Positions 1 to 11,205 of a DNA stretch of 64,000 bases are shown piece after piece (positions within the stretch are counted from its first letter, which is position 1; every line of letters starts with the position of its first letter). The notes beneath the pieces were generated by a model. That model was not told the origin of the DNA and made no database searches. It saw only the letters and a program-made list of their open reading frames with translations. A program made the translations under genes and the position numbers. The stretch comes from Marthasterias glacialis (lineage: Eukaryota > Echinodermata > Asteroidea > Forcipulatida > Asteriidae): the NCBI GenBank assembly GCA_911728455.2, contig OU452225.1, positions 22,726,495-22,790,494 on the forward strand. Reading direction: 5' to 3'.

Positions 1-2490
1 TTTTGCCGTGGCGCTTTTGCTTTTGCCGTAGCTCTTTTGCTTTTGCCGTGGCCCTTTTGCTTTTGCCGTGGCCCTTTTGCTTTTGCCATGGCGCTTTTGC
101 TTTCGCCGTGGCCCTTTTGCTTTTGCCGTGGCGCTTTTGCTTTTGCCGTAGCTCTTTTGCTTTTGCCGTGGCCCTTTTGCTTTTGCCATGGCGCTTTTGC
201 TTTCGCCGTGGCCCTTTTGCTTTTGCCATGGCCCTTTTGCTTTTGCCATGGCGCTTTTGCTTTCGCCGTGGCCCTTTTGCTTTTGCCGTGGCGCTTTTGC
301 TTTTGCCGTGGCGCTTTTGCTTTCGCCGTGGCCCTTTTGCTTTTGCCGTGGCGCTTTTGCTTTTGCCGTGGCCCTTTTGCTTTTGCCATGGCGCTTTTGC
401 TTTCGCCGTGGCCCTTTTGCTTTTGCCGTGGCGCTTTTGCTTTTGCCGTAGCTCTTTTGCTTTTGCCGTGGCCCTTTTGCTTTTGCCGTGGCCCTTTTGC
501 TTTTGCCATGGCGCTTTTGCTTTCGCCGTGGCCCTTTTGCTTTTGCCGTGGCGCTTTTGCTTTTGCCGTAGCTCTTTTGCTTTTGCCGTGGCCCTTTTGC
601 TTTTGCCATGGCGCTTTTGCTTTCGCCGTGGCCCTTTTGCTTTTGCCATGGCCCTTTTGCTTTTGCCATGGCGCTTTTGCTTTCGCCGTGGCCCTTTTGC
701 TTTTGCCGTGGCGCTTTTGCTTTTGCCGTGGCGCTTTTGCTTTTGCCGTGGCCCTTTTGCTTTTGCCGTGGCGCTTTTGCTTTTGCCATGGCCCTTTTGC
801 TTTTGCCATGGCGCTTTTGCTTTCGCCGTGGCCCTTTTGCTTTTGCCGTGGCGCTTTTGCTTTTGCCGTGGCGCTTTTGCTTTTGCCGTGGCCCTTTTGC
901 TTTTGCCGTGGCCCTTTTGCTTTTGCCATGGCGCTTTTGCTTTCGCCGTGGCCCTTTTGCTTTTGCCGTGGCGCTTTTGCTTTTGCCGTAGCTCTTTTGC
1001 TTTTGCCGTGGCCCTTTTGCTTTTGCCATGGCGCTTTTGCTTTCGCCGTGGCCCTTTTGCTTTTGCCGTGGCGCTTTTGCTTTTGCCGTGGCGCTTTTGC
1101 TTTCGCCGTGGCCCTTTTGCTTTTGCCGTGGCGCTTTTGCTTTTGCCATGGCCCTTTTGCTTTTGCCATGGCGCTTTTGCTTTCGCCGTGGCCCTTTTGC
1201 TTTTGCCGTGGCGCTTTTGCTTTTGCCGTAGCTCTTTTGCTTTTGCCGTGGCCCTTTTGCTTTTGCCGTGGCCCTTTTGCTTTTGCCATGGCGCTTTTGC
1301 TTTCGCCGTGGCCCTTTTGCTTTTGCCGTGGCGCTTTTGCTTTTGCCGTGGCGCTTTTGCTTTTGCCGTGGCCCTTTTGCTTTTGCCATGGCGCTTTTGC
1401 TTTCGCCGTGGCCCTTTTGCTTTTGCCATGGCCCTTTTGCTTTTGCCATGGCGCTTTTGCTTTCGCCGTGGCCCTTTTGCTTTTGCCGTGGCGCTTTTGC
1501 TTTTGCCGTGGCGCTTTTGCTTTCGCCGTGGCCCTTTTGCTTTTGCCGTGGCGCTTTTGCTTTTGCCATGGCCCTTTTGCTTTTGCCATGGCGCTTTTGC
1601 TTTCGCCGTGGCCCTTTTGCTTTTGCCGTGGCGCTTTTGCTTTTGCCGTAGCTCTTTTGCTTTTGCCGTGGCCCTTTTGCTTTTGCCGTGGCCCTTTTGC
1701 TTTTGCCATGGCGCTTTTGCTTTCGCCGTGGCCCTTTTGCTTTTGCCGTGGCGCTTTTGCTTTTGCCGTAGCTCTTTTGCTTTTGCCGTGGCCCTTTTGC
1801 TTTTGCCATGGCGCTTTTGCTTTCGCCGTGGCCCTTTTGCTTTTGCCGTGGCCCTTTTGCTTTTGCCATGGCGCTTTTGCTTTCGCCGTGGCCCTTTTGC
1901 TTTTGCCGTGGCGCTTTTGCTTTTGCCGTGGCGCTTTTGCTTTCGCCGTGGCCCTTTTGCTTTTGCCGTGGCGCTTTTGCTTTTGCCATGGCCCTTTTGC
2001 TTTTGCCATGGCGCTTTTGCTTTCGCCGTGGCCCTTTTGCTTTTGCCGTGGCGCTTTTGCTTTTGCCGTAGCTCTTTTGCTTTTGCCGTGGCCCTTTTGC
2101 TTTTGCCGTGGCCCTTTTGCTTTTGCCATGGCGCTTTTGCTTTCGCCGTGGCCCTTTTGCTTTTGCCGTGGCGCTTTTGCTTTTGCCGTAGCTCTTTTGC
2201 TTTTGCCGTGGCCCTTTTGCTTTTGCCATGGCGCTTTTGCTTTCGCCGTGGCCCTTTTGCTTTTGCCATGGCCCTTTTGCTTTTGCCATGGCGCTTTTGC
2301 TTTCGCCGTGGCCCTTTTGCTTTTGCCGTGGCGCTTTTGCTTTTGCCGTAGCTCTTTTGCTTTTGCCGTGGCCCTTTTGCTTTTGCCATGGCGCTTTTGC
2401 TTTTGCCATGGCGCTTTTGCTTCCGCTGTGGCCCTTTTGCTTTTGCCGTGGCCCTTTTGCTTTTACCGTGGCCCTTTTGGTTTTGCCTTG
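1..2490. repeat. 20-bp minisatellite with 420-bp higher-order structure
   Basis: Uninterrupted tandem array of a 20-bp monomer, consensus TTTTGCCGTGGCNCTTTTGC, with a few variant positions (GTG/ATG/GTA, TTTT/TTTC, GGCGC/GGCCC/AGCTC). Variant order repeats: an identical 60-bp block recurs at 241, 661, 1021, 1441, 1861 and 2281, giving spacings of 420, 360, 420, 420 and 420 bp, so the higher-order unit is 21 monomers with one 60-bp loss. The monomer has almost no stop codons, so two forward frames and all reverse frames stay open for over 2 kb. These readings are a 20-residue periodic artefact and not a gene. The array continues past the left edge and degenerates after about 2400. Confidence 0.97.
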
Positions 2491-2589
2491 ACAGTTGTGG
2501 GCCACCGTACTAATCAGATGCGTAGTCGGACAAACTAAAATGTGTTAATATTTGTCGGATGCGTATACGCAGTGTCAGTAAATGAGAGC

Positions 2590-2619
2590 ATGAAATTCCC
2601 CCTTAAGGGGGAATTTCAT
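2590..2619. repeat. 30-bp perfect palindrome
   Basis: The arm ATGAAATTCCCCCTT is followed directly by its exact reverse complement. It can form a hairpin or cruciform. Function unknown; it may be the core of a decayed inverted-repeat element. Confidence 0.9.
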
Positions 2620-2794
2620 TTCTTTGCTGATTCAAAGGACGACTATACCATCATCACGCTTTTGGTCTTGTCTGACGTCGATGGTGAGCCAGTCACAGTA
2701 ATGACAGATTCTATCTATTTTTATTTCAATCAAACCCTCTGGAGCTAAGGAAAAGCGCAAAGAGCCTTGGTCAAGGCTAAGCGGTGTATAGTGC

Positions 2795-2850
2795 ACCAGA
2801 CTCATGACACTTGTGTCCTTGAGCAAGGTGCTTTACTATAATGGGAAACT
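2795..2850 (+). mobile_element. SINE remnant (tRNA-derived family)
   Basis: Matches the segment just after the tRNA-like head of the SINE at 47880: TCATGACAC, then GTGTCCTTGAGCAAGG, then a diverged CACTAAACCATAAT. Only this short stretch aligns clearly. Confidence 0.5.
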
Positions 2851-2879
2851 TTTGAGACGACCCATGCACCCTTCCATGT

Positions 2880-3060
2880 GGCAGTAACAGGATCCTGCCA
2901 TAGTTGCTTTGTTCCTTCCTTTTCTGAAAAAATCCTCTGTGGGGTACCACGAAAAAAGAAAACGTTGGGGAAAAAAGAAAGGGTTGTTGGGGAGCATTGT
3001 TCCATTGTGTTATATACCCAAGTTGGTATGTGGGCCCCCCACACACAAACCAACAAGATA
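2880..3060 (-). repeat. Dispersed repeat, diverged copy of 28550-28690
   Basis: Read on the minus strand, this shares the order of blocks seen at 28550-28690: CA-rich start, ACAATGGAACAA, a CCCC-ACAAC block, CCCCACAGAG, and TTTAGAAAAGG-like sequence. Family not identified. Confidence 0.5.
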
Positions 3061-3405
3061 ACAATGGGTCGGCTATTACCATTCGTCGGGAACAATGGGT
3101 CGGACATATTGATTCGTCGGCCAGTCGTGGGGTTGCAGGCGATTTTTGTTCCGGGACATGAAATTCCACAAAGTAGGGGGTGGCAAAGCGTTTCATTATG
3201 AAATTCTCACATTAAAATGAAATAGAAAATGAATCAAAAATTTTAGTTTCAAGGCAGTATGAAAAACGCTAATGGCTTCTTGTTTTTGTATGTCTCCAAA
3301 AGACTTCAAACATTGTTTCTGAGCTGACAAAATACATCTAAATAAGTACAGATTTTTAATTGTATAGCAGATCGTTCAAAACATTCCAGTTTATAACCGC
3401 CCTAC

Positions 3406-3578
3406 CGCAATTGATGAACATGCAAGAGGTTCCGACCCCTTGGGAATTCTGCTGAAAGATCCTACAGGTCGGGTTTTCCAATCAGGGTCACAGGTAAAAG
3501 CAGGTTCGGCCTGACGTCTTGCTTGCAAGAAGAAACCTTTAAAGAACACTCCACTACTGTCATTAACTCGCAAAGTCA
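3406..3578 (-). CDS. Reeler-domain protein, exon 2
   Basis: A 173-bp coding exon on the minus strand, preceded by a good acceptor (pyrimidine-rich tract, CTGACAG at 3579-3585) and followed by a GTAGGG donor at 3405. In the phase left by exon 1 (46263) it encodes 58 residues beginning VTLRVNDSSG and containing the Reeler hallmark FKGFFLQARR, then PVGSFSRI and a late cysteine (PLAC). Reeler domains occur in secreted or membrane proteins such as ferric-chelate reductase 1, SCO-spondin-like and insect defence proteins, and adopt a beta-sandwich. The last part of the domain must lie in a further exon left of the window, since none is recognisable in 1-3400. The specific family member cannot be named from this fragment. 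Confidence 0.8.
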
Positions 3579-3843
3579 CTGTCAGATAATAATAAGAAAA
3601 CAAATAATGCTCAAACCTGTTCTTTTGTCTCATCTGTTGGCAGTTATTAGTAATTAAATAACCACTCAGGCGGTATGTCGCCCTGTTGTGACAATCGCTT
3701 ACTAAGCCGTATTGTTTGGTACCATGGATAGAACACTTTGTGATAAAATAGTTCTGAATAAATGTTTATTCAACTTCAAGCTTTGTGTAAAATGCTTCAT
3801 TGTAAAGACCTTCACGAGCTAGAATATATTTAATATCATTATT

Positions 3844-4110
3844 AAAGCCAGGCTCAACATTGATAAAGTGTCTGTAAATGCTTCCATTCTTTGCACAAAA
3901 CTCAAGATTAATAATACCAACTTGTAAAATTTCATCTCATTTCGTTGTTTCATTTTTGTACGCATTCTGAGGCAGAGGTTTGGTCTCATGAGATGATTTC
4001 ATTTATTATTCAAATGCGATAAATTTAATTTGTGCTGATTACTATCATAAATCGTAAATGAAGCAAAAACATCAAAGTACAAGATAAGAAAAGACAAACA
4101 AAAGTCAGGA
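3844..4110 (-). mobile_element. MITE, diverged relative of the element at 57554
   Basis: On the minus strand it aligns block by block with 57554-57909: terminal AAAGCC..GCTCAACATT at 3844, GTGCAAAGAATG-GAAGCATTTA, an ACAAGTTGGTATTATTA block, GTACGCATTC-GCAGAG and an eroded central GTCTCATGAGAT palindrome. The far terminus is not clear. No coding capacity. Confidence 0.6.
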
Positions 4111-4452
4111 AAGTCGTAAATCGATGATGTCAATATTTAATTCGTTAGTGTCCCGTCTGGAACATCGGGTGTCGTGGCAGACATGAAATTTGACTTCAAA
4201 TTTAGCGAGTTGGGTAGAAAGTCGCAGACCTAAAGTTTGACGTCAATGTTTAGGTCTTGTGTGTCCTTCCCGGGCCAACACTTTAAAAAGATTAACATTA
4301 ACAGATACCAACATTGTATACACCGCATGTTTTATTTCGAAATACCGTACTGTGGCACACGCCTGACCACTAATTAAATCCGTGCGTGACCGCGTGTTGA
4401 CCCCAATAGGCGGGGTTACAGTTTTATGAATGATTTTCTAACAGTAGTGTTT

Positions 4453-4690
4453 AAAGGCATTGCATACGTTTGGTAATGACTCTGAAAATTTATGGCAATA
4501 AAAACTTACTTGGTAAGAAGTACAGCTGCTTTGGATAGTATAATGCATATTGAGAAACGTTCAATTCGAAGTACCGCCGTTATGGAAAAATATATCACTT
4601 TTTATCTCCAAAAAATTGAATCTGAGAAGCGTTGTTGGCGGTAACGCTTCTCAGATTTTGAACGTTCGAATTGACTAACGCCCTCAAGTG
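4453..4690 (+). mobile_element. MITE left half with central hairpin
   Basis: Begins with a 25-bp terminal sequence (AAAGGCATTGCATACG, then TTTGGTAAT) whose exact reverse complement is at 29148-29172. Internal blocks CAATAAAAACTTACTTGGTAA and GATAGTATAATGCATATTG lead to a hairpin with 15-bp arms (AATCTGAGAAGCGTT at 4619-4633 against 4643-4657). The right half is missing. The layout matches a MITE type I associate with echinoderms. Confidence 0.65.
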
Positions 4691-4952
4691 TCTAAGATTA
4701 ACTGCTTTGTAAATTGATTCCTAATTGGTCGTTTTCGCCGATCGATCTCTGAATGGGCAGTTCGCCCCTGGTTCGATCGCCCTTACACGGAATCGCCGTC
4801 TTGGAAAAATGACAGCGAGTCAACACCAATGCGAATTTACTTTCCAACAGTAGATAAAGGCCCAGTTCCCCATCTTGCGCCTACGGTGCTGTATAATCTT
4901 TGGTCACCACTGACTGCTGATCTCTATTGCACGAATTACGTAATTCATAAAC

Positions 4953-7329
4953 ATGTCACATTTTGACATTGCTGTGTGCCTGACGGATGAGTTGTCGTTT
5001 CATATGTTCCCAAAATTTAACTCTCTGAGAAAGATATGGATTAGGAATATACGCACAGATCCTGGATGAAGTTTCAAGGTAAGTCTCAGACATTCATTGT
5101 CAAAAATGTTTATTTAAAACCATACCATGGAGGTACGTTTCGTAACTAGAGTAGGCTGTAACTCGCTCTTATCTTATTACTAAATACTATTTTATTTACT
5201 AAGTATTACTATTACTAAACAGTGAGTAACGTTCAGACGTTAGTGCAGGCATACCGTCGAAGAAGGAAGTGTACTCCATATGTCTGCTCTCTTCTATGTT
5301 CTAAGTAAGGTCAGACTGCACGAACATGTGGCTCATGGAGTCGAGTGTACAATAAAAAGCCTGTACAAATAAGTTATACTACTATAGGACTCAACCATTG
5401 TCATCTAATTAGTCTGGTGGAATCCCTGAGGGTTTTCCTGATTTCACTGGACAATTTTGTAAATTTATGATGTTGAATTGCTTCTTATCTTGAATTGAAC
5501 CATGGGCATAGACGAAGGACGAACTAAACTGACAAACTCAAAACTGCTTATGTTATAGTCTTTATATAATGTCCTCAGAAGTTACATGAATGGAGGTCTT
5601 TAACTCTGAATATTCTAAGGTCTTTCAGGGATTTTCTTGGTGCTTTACTGATTTTCTTAATTTGTTTTTATTTTTGATGTTTTGAATTTCAGATAACAAG
5701 ATGCACACATGTTTGTTCGACTCACTTTAAAGAAAATGAGTTTAAAAACCACAATGACTGGGAAAAGGCTTCTTAAATGCTCCAAGCATTTTTCCTTGGA
5801 CTGTGGAAACTCCTAAAAGGCGGCAACTTAGAAGAAACAGAGAGTAAGTATTTTATTTATATCAACTGAACACAATTAACTCTTTCTAGGGATGTGTTGA
5901 CTTACAACTTAGTTATGCAAAGCATCTGTTCATTTGAAATCTTCATTGTGCTGAAAGCACTAGCTAAATTGTATGTTTGGCATTGTACAACTTTTTAAGG
6001 CCTCTCCCCCACCCCACCCCACCCCTTAAAAAAGGGTTAGTGGGTGGTTGCTACTAAACCTGGGAAAATGAAGATATAACATGAAGTCCCTCCTGATCCA
6101 TTTTTTTTTAAAGCTTTGCTATCATTACTCTACAATGCAAAGCTTGAAATCCTATAAATGTACGGGTAAGTTTCATTATTAAAATTGTCAAAATTATGTG
6201 TCATATTGACAAATTTCTTTACAATTAACAGGTGTCCAGCAACAGCTGTGAAACATGGAGAGTGACTGTGGTGTGGAGAAGCATTACCAAGTTACCGGAC
6301 CATGATTATCTGGATCACATCCCCTGTAGAAGACAAACTTTTAGGCCACGCAGGAACGAATTGAACAACTGGAAAGCAACTTGATAAACAATGCCGTCCA
6401 GAAAGACATTTTTCGGAAAGGTATTCCAAAGATCCTGCATAGATTTACACGGCATTTCCAACATACACACTGTTGATGGAATTTTTTAATTTTGTTTTTC
6501 CTCATGCATCAACGATGACCCGATGGAGCCAAGTGGTGTGTTCAAAAAGAGGAGAAAGTTCATCAATGCGTGCTGGCTTTCGGTCTGAACTGCCACTTAT
6601 TGACCAGTTTTTTTCTTTTCCTGAATAAGGTCAAATAAGGTTCATTCGATGAGGACTTAGGAGATAAATTTGGCATATCTAGTTCAACAGTCAGCAGATT
6701 TAGTATTACTTGGGCTAATTTTCTGTATGCTGTGCTTGGGAGTATTCCTTTGTGGCCAACAAGAGAGATGGTCGACCGACATATTCCAGATGCCTTCAAA
6801 CAGTTTTCAAAATCTTGTGTTATTTTAGACTGTACTGAACTATTTGTGCCAGCACCGTCAAGTTTGAATTTAAATTCAGAATTTTTTTCGCATTACAAAC
6901 GTCATGAAACATTTAAATGCCTTATTGGAATATCACCAGGAGCAGGAGGCCTTGTTACATTTGTAAGTAACCTCTATGCTGGTGGAATTTCAGACAAAGA
7001 GATCACCAAGCAGTCTTGTATATTGAATTTACTTGAATCTGGAGAAGAGGTAATTGTAGATAAGGGATTTGTAACAGAGTACCTGCTTTGTCCTGTTGAA
7101 TGTAGCTTGGTTATTCCACCATTCCTTACTGCTGAAAGTGGTCAATTTTCCAAAGAAGAAACTGAATAGACGCAGACCATTGCAAGACTCTATGTGCATG
7201 TAGAGTGAGCTTTTCGTAAAGAAATTTCATCTGTTTGATGGCCTCGTACCAATTTCCCTTGCTGGTACAGTTAATCAAATGTGGACAGTCTGTTGTAATG
7301 TAACAAATTTTCAAGGGCCATTATTCTAA
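4953..7329 (+). pseudogene. THAP-DDE_Tnp_4 transposase, decayed (ISL2EU/Harbinger-like)
   Basis: Three exons can be traced. Exon 1 (4953-5078) starts with ATG and carries the THAP stretch RKIWIRNIRTDPG, then an AAG|GTAAGT donor; it has a TGA stop at 5067. Exon 2 (5693-5843) follows a TTTCAG acceptor in the same phase and carries the THAP CxxH motif (CSTHF), a TAA at 5774 and, after a frameshift, APSIFPW and a basic tail. Exon 3 (from 6232 after AACAG) has a coiled-coil-like stretch, a helix-turn-helix region (SSSTVSRF) and a DDE_Tnp_4 nuclease core: D at 6828 (LDCTELF), D at 7059 (VDKGF) and E at 7203 (HVE), the last followed at once by TGA 7206. A further TAG lies at 7167; a frameshifted tail ends at 7329. 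Retained introns argue for a DNA transposon rather than a retrocopy. One of the early THAP cysteines is lost, so it is inactive. Confidence 0.8.
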
Positions 7330-8030
7330 GTCAGTGTAGAAGTCTAACAGTCAAGTGTATAATTTTATATTTATGCATGAACCATTGAACATCATTTTAT
7401 GAAGTAATCCTGTAAAAAAGGCCGTTTGCATCATTATTGGAGACAGCCTAGAATGAGTTGCCTGTAAATTGCATCATGTGACATGACTCTTACGAGTGAC
7501 AGCAGGCATAGATTGAAGGAACCATACCTCTGTATCTTCTCCAAGAAATGGCTTTCTGTGGCATTTCCCCTACATATTTAAAACAGGTGCTGGTCAGCAC
7601 AAACTTTGACCTAAAATGTGCATGTATTATAAAATAAACTAATTATGCCATTGCACCCCAAAATACTAAAAAAAGGACTTAGTTTCTGCAGTAGCACCAT
7701 GTAAATTATCGAGCCCTGTGGACATTTTAGATTCCTTAATTGTTTCTTGAAGGATCTGCGACACACTGAAAAGCAATTACTGTATGTGGTTCTTCATTGT
7801 TTTATGTCAATAAACAGTGTGTTTAAAAAAAAATTAAAAATCCCGTATATTGATTTTGTTTTGTTTTCTTTTATAAATAATGGTTTTCAGGAACGCAAAC
7901 AAAATTCACATGCATTACACAATATACTTTGTGGCTACTTTTGTGAAAGAAACAACACTCTCCTTGGACTTACAATGTATGTGGCTCAGATTATTGTCCT
8001 CTGAAATGCCCATGAATAGCTCCAGAATGA
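7330..8030. other. Non-coding flank of the THAP-DDE relic
   Basis: AT-rich. Contains a possible polyadenylation signal (TCAATAAACAG near 7807) that may belong to the relic. No terminal inverted repeat was found. The right edge abuts the Helitron-like chain. Confidence 0.4.
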
Positions 8031-9580
8031 ACTAGAAATGAGTTTTTGTGGCATCACAAAAACTAGGTGTTCGGAGTGTGATGTATAAAAAATATTTTAC
8101 GTGTTAAAAGTTAAATGAAATTAAAATTAATCCAACTTATATTTAAGAAAATATGAAGAAAAACATACGTTAAATTGAGGTTTATAATACAATATTTAAA
8201 TTGAACATCCGGTTTGGACAGGAATTTCTAACCACTTTTAAATGAGGAGGTACTTCCGGTTTGACCGGAAGTAGAGTTCAGAGAGGTCACGCAATGTGTG
8301 ACAAGAAGGACCTTCCCTAACCTTGGTATTTGGTGAAAGAATCATGTTCCTAGCTCTTACCATGCATAATTGAGGAGCTACTTCCGGTTTGATCTTAAGT
8401 AGAGGTCACAGAGGTCACCCAATGTGCAACAGAGAAGGACCCTCCCTAACCTTGGTATGTGGTGAAACAATCATGTTCCTAGCTCTCACCATTTTTAAAT
8501 AAAGAGCTACTCCCGGTTTGACCGGAAGTAGATGTCACAAAGGTCACTTAACGTTTCACAAATGAAGACCTTCCCTAACCTTGATTTTTATCGAAATAAT
8601 CATGTTCCTAACTCTAACCACTTTTACATGAGGAGCTACTTCCGGTTTGACCGGAAGTAGAGGTCGTAGAGGTCACCCAATGTGCAACAGAGAATGACCT
8701 TTCCTAACCTTGGTATTTGGTGAAAGAATCATGTTCCTAGCTCTTAGCAATTTTATATAAAAAGCTACTTCCGGTTTGACCGGAAGTAGATGTCACAGAG
8801 GTCACTTATTGTGTCATAAAGAAAGACCCTCCCTTACCTTGACATTTGTCGAAAGAATTATGTTCATACCTCAAACGGTTGATTTTTTGTTGATTTTTAA
8901 ATGTTTAAATAAGCCCTGTATTAAAGACTAACAAAGCGTGGAGTATGCACCTTGAGAAGAGACTAAGAACAACGTGTGGTTAATGTGCATAGCAATGGGG
9001 CATCGATGTCACACAGCCAGGCACACACACACACGTGTACATGTATAATGGCATTGGATTTTGTACAGCAATGTTGGACACGCTTGAACGCACACGGACA
9101 ATCGATTTGCGTTAAACGTCCGGTTTGAACCGGAAGTAAAGGTCAAAATGGTGTCACTCCAATGCAAAAGTTTGAGAAGACTCAATTCTCTATAATCTGA
9201 TGCAAGATTTATGATCATGTGATAAGTACTTCTTAAAATATGATTTTTTGAAATTTTCAAAAATTTTCAACTTCCGGTTTGAACCGGAAGACAAGGTCAA
9301 ATTGGGGTCATGTCTTTGAAGCGTTTACGCAGTTTTGAATGACCTTTCCGATGATGTATAGATTGTAAAAATCCATTGTGTACTTCAGGAGTTATGATTT
9401 TTTGAAATAATAAACTTTGATTTAATGTAATTCGACACCCGATGACGTCATCATGACGTCACTCAAACGGTTTCCTGTCCTAGTGAAGTTCTAACTGTGT
9501 GTGAAGTTTGAAGTTTGTGTGACTTTAAGAAGTGTGCATTTGTTAGCGGACAACGTTCGGTGAGAAGAAGAAGAAGAAGT
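8031..9580 (-). mobile_element. Helitron-like element 1 (subfamily A, 1.55 kb)
   Basis: On the minus strand the element ends in a hairpin (arms AGTTTTTGTG / CACAAAAACT, plus-strand 8041-8064), 5 nt, then CTAG followed by T, as at Helitron 3' ends. Its other end is a (TTC)n tract beginning near 9580. No target-site duplication and no Rep/helicase coding, so non-autonomous. The interior has tandem units of about 125 bp, each with an ETS-type palindrome (for example 8252-8272) and AGGTCA direct repeats, plus a TGACGTCAT..ATGACGTCA palindrome at 9443-9461. Confidence 0.7.
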
Positions 9581-11130
9581 ACTAGAAATGAGTTTTTGTG
9601 GCATCACAAAAACTAGGTGTTCGGAGTGTGATGTATAAAAAATATTTTATGTGTTAAAAGTTGAATGAAATTAAAAGTTAATCCAACTTGTTTTTAAGAA
9701 AATATGAAGAAAAACATACGTTAAATTGAGGTTTATAATACAATATTTAATTTGAACATCCGGTTTGGACAGGAATTTCTAACCACTTTTAAATGAGGAG
9801 GTAATTCCGGTTTGACCGGAAGTAGAGTTCAGAGAGGTCACGCAATGTGTAACAAAGAAGGACCTTCCCTAACCTTGGTATTTGGTGGATAATCATGTTC
9901 CCAGCTCTTACCATGTATAAATGAGGAGCTACTTCCGGTTTGATCTTAAGTAGAGGTCACAGAGGTCACCCAATGTGCAACAGAGAAGGACCCTCCCTAA
10001 CCTTGGTATGTGGTGAAAGAATCATGTTCCTAGCTCTCACCATTTTTAAATAAAGAGCTACTTCCGGTTTGACCGGAAGTAGATGTCACAAAGGTCACTT
10101 AATGTTTCACAAATGAAGTCTTTGCCTAACCTTGATATTTCTCGAAATAATCATGTTCCTAACTCTAACCACTTTTACATGAGGAGCTACTTCCGGTTTG
10201 ACCGGAAGTAGAGGTCATAGAGGTCACCCAATGTGCAACAGAGAATGACCTTTCCTAACCTTGGTATTTGGTGAAAGAATCATGTTCCTAGCTCTTAGCA
10301 ATTTTTATATAAAAAGCTACTTCCGGTTTGACCGGAAGTAGATGTCACAGAGGTCACTTTTTGTGTCATAAAGAAAGACCCTCCCTTACCTTGACATTTG
10401 TCGAAAGAATTATGTTCATACCTCAAACGGTTGATTTTTTGTTGATTTTTAAATGTTTAAATAAGCCCTGTATTAAAGACTAACAAAGCGTGGAGTATGC
10501 ACCTTGAGAAGAGACTAAGAACAACGTGTGGTTAATGTGCATAGCAATGGGGCATCGATGTCACACAGCCAGGCACACACACACGTGTACATATATAATG
10601 GCATTGGATTTTGTACAGCAATGTTGGACACGCTTGAACGCACACGGACAATCGATTTGCGTTAAACGTCCGGTTTGAACCGGAAGTAAAGGTCAAAATG
10701 GTGTCACTCCAATGCAAAAGTTTGAGAAGACTCAATTCTCTACAATCTGATGCGAGATTTGTGATCATGTGATAAGTACTTCTTAAAATATGATTTTTTG
10801 AAATTTTCAAAAATTTTCAACTTCCGGTTTGAACCGGAAGACAAGGTCAAATTGGGGTCATGTCTGTGGAGCGTTTAAGCAGTTTAAATGACCTTTCCGA
10901 TGATGTATAGATTGTAAAAATCCGTTGTGTACTTCAGGAGTTATGATTTTTTGAAATAATAAACTTTGATTTAATGTAATTCGACACCCGATGACGTCAT
11001 CATGACGTCACTCAAACGGTTTCCTGTCCTGGTGAAGTTCTAACTGTGTGTGAAGTTTGAAGTTTGTGTGACTTTAAGAAGTGTGCATTTGTTAGCGGAC
11101 AACGTTCGGTGAGAAGAAGAAGAAGAAGTA
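9581..11130 (-). mobile_element. Helitron-like element 2 (subfamily A, 1.55 kb)
   Basis: Full-length near-identical copy of element 1, placed directly head-to-tail with it. Same 3' hairpin (9591-9614) and CTAG end, same (TTC)n 5' end. Differences are scattered substitutions and a few short indels, so the pair arose by recent duplication or repeated insertion at the same kind of site. Confidence 0.7.
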
Positions 11131-11205
11131 TTAAAAAAAAAAAAAAAAACCGAACAAAATCAATAGGTGTTCCGGGCTGAGTGCCCGAACACCTAATTAA
11201 AAAAA
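11131..11205 (-). repeat. Short hairpin unit between Helitron-like elements
   Basis: A-rich stretch, then CCGAACAAAATCAAT and a hairpin at 11165-11194 whose arms are AGGTGTTCCGGGC and GCCCGAACACCT. Same module as the cluster at 26952-27371. Confidence 0.75.

Noticed and set aside
3-2538. Proteins of about 780 and 830 residues with repeating ALLLLPW-FCFC
   Set aside because: They are readings of a 20-bp tandem repeat with almost no stops; several frames are open at once and none has gene-like context.
8031-11130. Plain tandem satellite explanation for the chain
   Set aside because: Junctions coincide with hairpin-CTAG and TC-type ends, and different subfamilies alternate, which fits element insertion better; satellite-like amplification is not fully excluded.
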